The notes under the pieces are model-generated. The model had not been told where the DNA came from. It saw only the letters and a list, made by a program, of their open reading frames with translations, and searched no databases. Both the position numbers and the translations under genes were made by a program. Shown here piece by piece: positions 59,490-64,000 of a stretch of 64,000 nucleotides of DNA (the first letter of the stretch is position 1; each line of letters begins with the position of its first letter). The stretch is from RGIG2134 sp964461115. Its GTDB lineage: Bacteria; Cyanobacteriota; Vampirovibrionia; Gastranaerophilales; Gastranaerophilaceae. The stretch covers positions 1-64,000 of the forward strand of contig CAYWSX010000003.1 in assembly GCA_964461115.1 (NCBI GenBank), in the 5' to 3' direction.

Positions 59490-62400
59490 CTATTCCAGCC
59501 ATTTAAAGGTTTTTACGTAATTTTCACCATCAATATCACCGTCAATTGTTGCAGAGAAAAATCTGTAATTTTCAGATGAAATATCAAGTCCCGGAATCTT
59601 ATTTATATCTCTCAGGACAGAGTTCTCAGCCTCCGAGAGTTTTATGCCCGGAATCAGATTAAACAGAGTATTCAAAGACGTGTTGCCAATCGGCCCCAGC
59701 AGTGTAGAGACTTTTTTAGCCAGCCTGCCGTAAACAACCATTTGTGCCTGAGTGTGCACTAAATCAGCGCTTCCCGTAATGTACAAACTGAGGTTTTTTC
59801 CTTTCGAATATATCTTGATATCAGAGGCATTGCCGTTTTCGACAAGAACGTTACCGCGAATTATTGAAAATTCACCCGTCTTTATCGGCACAAGCAATTC
59901 TATGATATTGTTGACCGTAAAACCCGTGATTCCGCTTTTTACAACATTTCCGGCACGCAAAAGGTACTCAAGAGACCCGAGTTTCGGCATTTTGCCGTCT
60001 TTGATTACGAACCCGACTTTGCAGTCAAGATTTTTCAACCTCTCATCTGGGCTCGCACCTTGGGTTTGGAAATTGACTGTACCGTCAAGGTCGCCAAAAA
60101 TCTGGTTTTTAATATTTAAAAATATCTGAGAAAATTTGTTTGCGTCAATAGATTTTGCAATACAATCACCTTTGAAAACACTTGATTTAAAGTCATATTG
60201 ACCGTTTGCACTCACCGTTCCGCTGGCAATTTTGAAGTCAAAATCATCAACACGCATAACTCCATCCGAATCCTGTTTAAAATGAGCCGTCAAATCAGTT
60301 GCAGGGAAGCCTTTTATAAGGATTTCCTTCGCTGAAATTGAGCCTCTATCGATTTGAACCTGAGCCGGGTTAATATAAGCTGAAAGCTCGACAGATGAAG
60401 AGTTTTGGATATCTCTAGGGGACGGCATCGTAACTTTTGAGAAATTATCAAAAACCTGATCTAAATCAAGATAATCCGCCTTTATTTCAACATTTCTCAG
60501 CCTATACGGCGAATACAAGCGATTATCAAGCACCGCTGACGCCGAAATATTTGTATTATAGATGTTGCCGAGAGTTTTAAGCTCGATTTTATTGGGCTTA
60601 AAGTCCGCAAAAATATCTTTTACCACCGTCTCATAAAGCGGAATGTCGAGATTTTTAAATTTAACAAACCCAATCACGCGCGGAGTTTGAGGCGAGCCGT
60701 TAATTTTCAAATCGCACTCAAAATCACCGTACTTCAAAATAGATTTTTTAAACAGGATGTTGAAAAATTTGCTGCCCGTCTTGGCAAGCGTTTTTACGTG
60801 GAAATTATCAAAATAAAGCTGTTTTCCGTCTTTTCCCGAGCGCATAATGTGACCGCGCGCAGTTATGTACGGATACTTAGTCTTAACGCCGCTTTGTGAC
60901 TGAACATACTTGGAATACGTTACCTCATTTACATCTATAGAATTTTTCATCAAAAGCGTATCAACTTTGAGTTCACGCTCAAAATCCGTTTCATCAAACG
61001 CAGCACCCATATAGCTTAAATCCGCTCCCTGCGGCAAATCCACCACAATCGTAGATTTCAATGCGTCCAAGGCACCCTTGAAGTATGCCTTCACAAGCAC
61101 TTCTCCCTTGACTTTGACGGGATATCCTATATTTGCATTCACGTATTTATTTACAAAAGACGGATAAATATTTGTGGTCATATAGCCCCTGAAATAAGGC
61201 TTTTTAGTCAAATTTGAAACAGTCAAATCCATATAGAAAGGAACTTCATCAATAAGAGCATTCAGTGATTTCAGCGTCATAGAGCTGTTTTTGAAATTTA
61301 CGTCAGCATTTACGACCGAAATCGGAAGCTGCAATTTTTTGTGAACAAAATTCACGTCTTTGAGGGATAAATTACCGTCAATACCGGATTTTTTGAGATA
61401 AACGCGCCCGTTCACCAGCCCAGTATAGCCTCCGTAAGCCGAAATAATTTTCTTTACATCAGGCGGCGTAATCTTGAAGTCAGCAAAATTATTCACGTTA
61501 GAAATATCAAAATTTTTCACATCCAAAACAAGGTTGTAGTCAGGCTTTTGAGCAAACAGATTTTTTACCGTGCCATCAAGCGACAGAAGCGACCCAAAAA
61601 TATTCAAATAAAGCTTGTCAATATCCGCCTGCCCGTTACGCAGAACGAACTTTCCTTGCGTAGCATACAGTTGCGCCCCCTTTGATGAACCGGAGCCGTC
61701 ATAGTATATATTTGCGTCAAGATTAAGATACTGAGGATTAAAATCACCCGCAGGCGCGTCATACAACGAATTAAAGCGAATACATGTAGCATTTTGAGGG
61801 AGTTTGTCCGAAAAGATTTTTTTGGAAACGCCCTTCTTATCCCCAAGCAAAATAGCGTCGCGAAGCAGGAATTTTTTAGACAAAGCATAAACTCTGACAC
61901 GCTTAGGATTTAAAAGCGCATCTACATCAATATGAGAATTCAGAATTTTCGTATTCAACTTCGCCTTGACATTTACCTTATCAAACTCTGCATTCGCAGT
62001 AGTGACGGTAATCGGCGCCCCTACACCCATAATTTTAACGGTATTATTTTTGAGCCCTAATGCACCTTTATAATCAATTTTGTCAATCGATATAGCGTTA
62101 ACAAAATCTGAAGCCGACATATTCGCAGGTTTTTTGTCAAAATTCCCCTTTAAATTTATTTTAAAATCAGATTTGCCCGAAACATCCTCCAGCAAAGCAA
62201 GTTCCTTGTATGTTTTAACCGCAGGTTCAAGCATTTTACTTTGAGTAAGAATTTCCAGCAAAGTCTTAGGACTGATGGAATGCGACGCAACATCAATATC
62301 AAAATCGCCGTCCAGATTAGCTTTACCGCTGATTTTAATCGGGTCGCCTTTGACCGAAGCCGAATTTGTCCCAAAAACTGCATCTTTCTTTTTAAAAACA

Positions 62401-64000
62401 AGGTTTCCGGAGATATCCTCTATATACGCCGAAAGGTCGTCAAGCGTGGCTTTTCCGCCCTCAAAATTCAAGTGCCCATCCACAGTAGCATTGTCACGCG
62501 TGCCGTCTATGTATAGCTTTGCGTCTCCGTGACCGCCATATATCGTCATCTGATTAAGGATACCAAAATCCAGCATAAATGTATCTTGTATAGGCATTAA
62601 AACCGCTCGTGTCGTCGGCAGGTCAACGTTTTTAGTCGACTTTATGTCAAAAACGGAACTCTTATCGCCATACATATCGCACAAACCGTCCACAAACACA
62701 TGCGCGCCCTTATTTACAACAACATCAGCCAGAACTCTAAGCTGTTTTCCAACAAAAACAAGACGTAAATCAGCCTTAGCTTTATTTGCAACGGGCATGT
62801 CAATAAACAAATCAGGGCCGTGAAACTCCCCGCGAATATCCGGCTCCAGCGCGTCGCCTTTTATAGTGATTTGTCCGTCCACAGTCGCTTTCGGCTTATA
62901 TTTTTTAATTTTAGTCATCATACCATCGTCAAAATCGAGTTCGGACGGGTATGCGTTGTAAATCATGCTTCGAATATCGTTATGAAGTTTTAAAACCAAG
63001 TCCAGACGTGGCTTTTTCGAGTCAATGTTTAAGATTTTTCCGCCTAAATCCACATTATGATATATAGTTTTTAAATTAAACGAACGAATAAGCAAATCTT
63101 CACCAACAATATCGGAATTGAAGGTTATAACAGACTTTTCGCGAAGAAACGCAGAGCGCCCCTCGCCTTTTTCGTTAACAGAAACGCCGGATGTGATGAT
63201 ATTTCCGTTGATATTTTTCACCCCGTTTTTATTCGGCAGAGTCTTCACAACGCCCGTGATAACACCTTCCAGCCCTGTAATTTGAGAGCCTTTCAGATAC
63301 CTTGTAAAGGGTGAAAATGCTTTCAAATCGAGATTATTAACCCAAAGATTGAAATTAAAATCATCACGCGCAATATTTTTATGAAGCGGAAGTTTTGTAT
63401 TAACATCCATGCTGAAATCAGTCGTACAAAGTCCTTTTGAAATATCACACGATCCCGTGTCAGCAAAAATCTGCCCAATTGCGTCCACACTTAGTTTTTT
63501 GTCCGAGATATATTCGTTGACCTTAAAATAGTCTCCGCTAGCGATAACAGTATGTTTCACAGCTTCGTCCGTATATGAAATATTATATTTTTTGAGGTTT
63601 AATTTCATCGCCTTAATATCGGGCATTACTTTGGTATCAACGGCTTTCGGCAGGAGTTTCAAAATATTAATTTCGCCCTTTTTGTCCCGGACGATATCCG
63701 CCATGAGATAATCCGCACCCGAATTATTTATGTAAAACTTATTAAACAAAATAGGCAGAACTTTTAGTCGCAAATTTCCGCCATTAAGGTCTACAACAGT
63801 CTTTCCAGCCTGCTGCACGCTAAATTTCGAAGCACTGACCGCCAACGAAAAATCTGAGTATGTTTTGTAGTTCAACCCGAGTACCACAGTATTCAATTCC
63901 GCTTTAGAGCGCAATTCCTGCTCAATAACTTCAGCACTCAAATATTTATTTAAGAAATAAGGCACGCCGAAAAGCCAAACCGCCTGCGCCAGCATAATAA
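59490..64000 (-). CDS. AsmA/TamB/YhdP-like giant envelope protein (5' end outside window)
   Basis: At least 1501 residues. It begins in a hydrophobic stretch (LAQAVWLFGVPYFLNKYLSA) that is likely the end of the N-terminal anchor. The frame stays open to the window edge, so the true start is beyond 64000. The rest is dozens of repeated beta-strand segments (KLYIDGTRDNATVDGHLNFE; FKGDCIAKSIDANKFSQIFL), as in AsmA-clan proteins that form long hydrophobic grooves carrying phospholipid across the periplasm. The final 200 residues (NNIIELLVPIKTGEFSIIRG; YGRLAKKVSTLLGPIGNTSL) resemble the AsmA/YhdP C-terminal domain. It shares a 16-nt convergent gap with the gene at 58907. Confidence 0.85.
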   Translation of the reverse strand, partial: IMLAQAVWLFGVPYFLNKYLSAEVIEQELRSKAELNTVVLGLNYKTYSDFSLAVSASKFSVQQAGKTVVDLNGGNLRLKVLPILFNKFYINNSGADYLMADIVRDKKGEINILKLLPKAVDTKVMPDIKAMKLNLKKYNISYTDEAVKHTVIASGDYFKVNEYISDKKLSVDAIGQIFADTGSCDISKGLCTTDFSMDVNTKLPLHKNIARDDFNFNLWVNNLDLKAFSPFTRYLKGSQITGLEGVITGVVKTLPNKNGVKNINGNIITSGVSVNEKGEGRSAFLREKSVITFNSDIVGEDLLIRSFNLKTIYHNVDLGGKILNIDSKKPRLDLVLKLHNDIRSMIYNAYPSELDFDDGMMTKIKKYKPKATVDGQITIKGDALEPDIRGEFHGPDLFIDMPVANKAKADLRLVFVGKQLRVLADVVVNKGAHVFVDGLCDMYGDKSSVFDIKSTKNVDLPTTRAVLMPIQDTFMLDFGILNQMTIYGGHGDAKLYIDGTRDNATVDGHLNFEGGKATLDDLSAYIEDISGNLVFKKKDAVFGTNSASVKGDPIKISGKANLDGDFDIDVASHSISPKTLLEILTQSKMLEPAVKTYKELALLEDVSGKSDFKINLKGNFDKKPANMSASDFVNAISIDKIDYKGALGLKNNTVKIMGVGAPITVTTANAEFDKVNVKAKLNTKILNSHIDVDALLNPKRVRVYALSKKFLLRDAILLGDKKGVSKKIFSDKLPQNATCIRFNSLYDAPAGDFNPQYLNLDANIYYDGSGSSKGAQLYATQGKFVLRNGQADIDKLYLNIFGSLLSLDGTVKNLFAQKPDYNLVLDVKNFDISNVNNFADFKITPPDVKKIISAYGGYTGLVNGRVYLKKSGIDGNLSLKDVNFVHKKLQLPISVVNADVNFKNSSMTLKSLNALIDEVPFYMDLTVSNLTKKPYFRGYMTTNIYPSFVNKYVNANIGYPVKVKGEVLVKAYFKGALDALKSTIVVDLPQGADLSYMGAAFDETDFERELKVDTLLMKNSIDVNEVTYSKYVQSQSGVKTKYPYITARGHIMRSGKDGKQLYFDNFHVKTLAKTGSKFFNILFKKSILKYGDFECDLKINGSPQTPRVIGFVKFKNLDIPLYETVVKDIFADFKPNKIELKTLGNIYNTNISASAVLDNRLYSPYRLRNVEIKADYLDLDQVFDNFSKVTMPSPRDIQNSSSVELSAYINPAQVQIDRGSISAKEILIKGFPATDLTAHFKQDSDGVMRVDDFDFKIASGTVSANGQYDFKSSVFKGDCIAKSIDANKFSQIFLNIKNQIFGDLDGTVNFQTQGASPDERLKNLDCKVGFVIKDGKMPKLGSLEYLLRAGNVVKSGITGFTVNNIIELLVPIKTGEFSIIRGNVLVENGNASDIKIYSKGKNLSLYITGSADLVHTQAQMVVYGRLAKKVSTLLGPIGNTSLNTLFNLIPGIKLSEAENSVLRDINKIPGLDISSENYRFFSATIDGDIDGENYVKTFKWLE

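Overview
The window looks like a chromosomal segment of a Gram-negative, non-photosynthetic bacterium, most likely a gut relative of the Cyanobacteria (Gastranaerophilales/Melainabacteria type). This is an inference from gene content. There is an outer-membrane toolkit (LptC, LptA-like, heptose kinase, O-antigen ligase, a very large AsmA/TamB-like protein), a murC-murB-ddl-ftsQ division block, a four-domain S1, a YqeG-type HAD phosphatase and a DUF4330-like protein. No photosynthesis, rRNA, CRISPR or transposase genes are visible. The sequence is moderately AT-rich by eye and uses the standard bacterial code. No 16S or marker search was possible, so the lineage is not proven.

Layout. 1-9.3 kb: lineage-specific genes, rpsA-ispH, rpsU and cysE, separated by long intergenic stretches packed with interspersed palindromic repeats, and a tRNA(CAT) gene set in its own tandem duplications. 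9.3-21 kb: five unknown lineage-specific genes near mtaB, a sugar-nucleotide oxidoreductase / phosphatidyltransferase / trmL / NAD(P)H-hydrate dehydratase run, gshB, then three more unknown genes. 21-24 kb: a compact operon of a MetE-core-like methyltransferase, a CooC-like ATPase and FolD. 24-29 kb: surE, thiS, a GT-C transferase, and queE and an unusual dnaJ on the minus strand. 29.4-34.6 kb: yajQ, dapB-asd-dapA, a CBS-domain membrane protein and secG. 34.7-38.9 kb (minus): DUF115, dtd, U32 protease-like and YqeG. 39-45.4 kb: rplS-rbgA-rnhB, lptC-lptA, aroC-aroK-aroB. 45.4-47 kb (minus): a BlaI-type repressor operon ending in a TadE-like pseudopilin, and a small lipoprotein. 47.2-53.6 kb: murC-murB-ddl-ftsQ, nadE and a racemase. 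53.6-58.8 kb (minus): heptose kinase, DUF4330-like, O-antigen ligase, sucC, sucD. 58.9-64 kb: a single-pass membrane protein and the AsmA/TamB-like giant, cut by the window edge.

Most genes are housekeeping: lysine/peptidoglycan precursors (dapA/B, asd, murB/C, ddl, a racemase), shikimate (aroB/C/K), cofactors (nadE, thiS, folD, ispH, queE), ribosome and tRNA care (rpsA, rpsU, rplS, rbgA, trmL, mtaB, dtd) and LPS. The unusual material lies in the accessory genes. Four of them carry a TGTAACA box 40-42 nt before a TATA-like -10. Four unrelated unknown proteins share an N-terminal [AST]-F-G-x-[KR] motif. There is a candidate nickel/corrinoid methyl-transfer operon. NadE has a degenerate glutaminase half. 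Repeats crowd the first 30 kb and are nearly absent afterwards.
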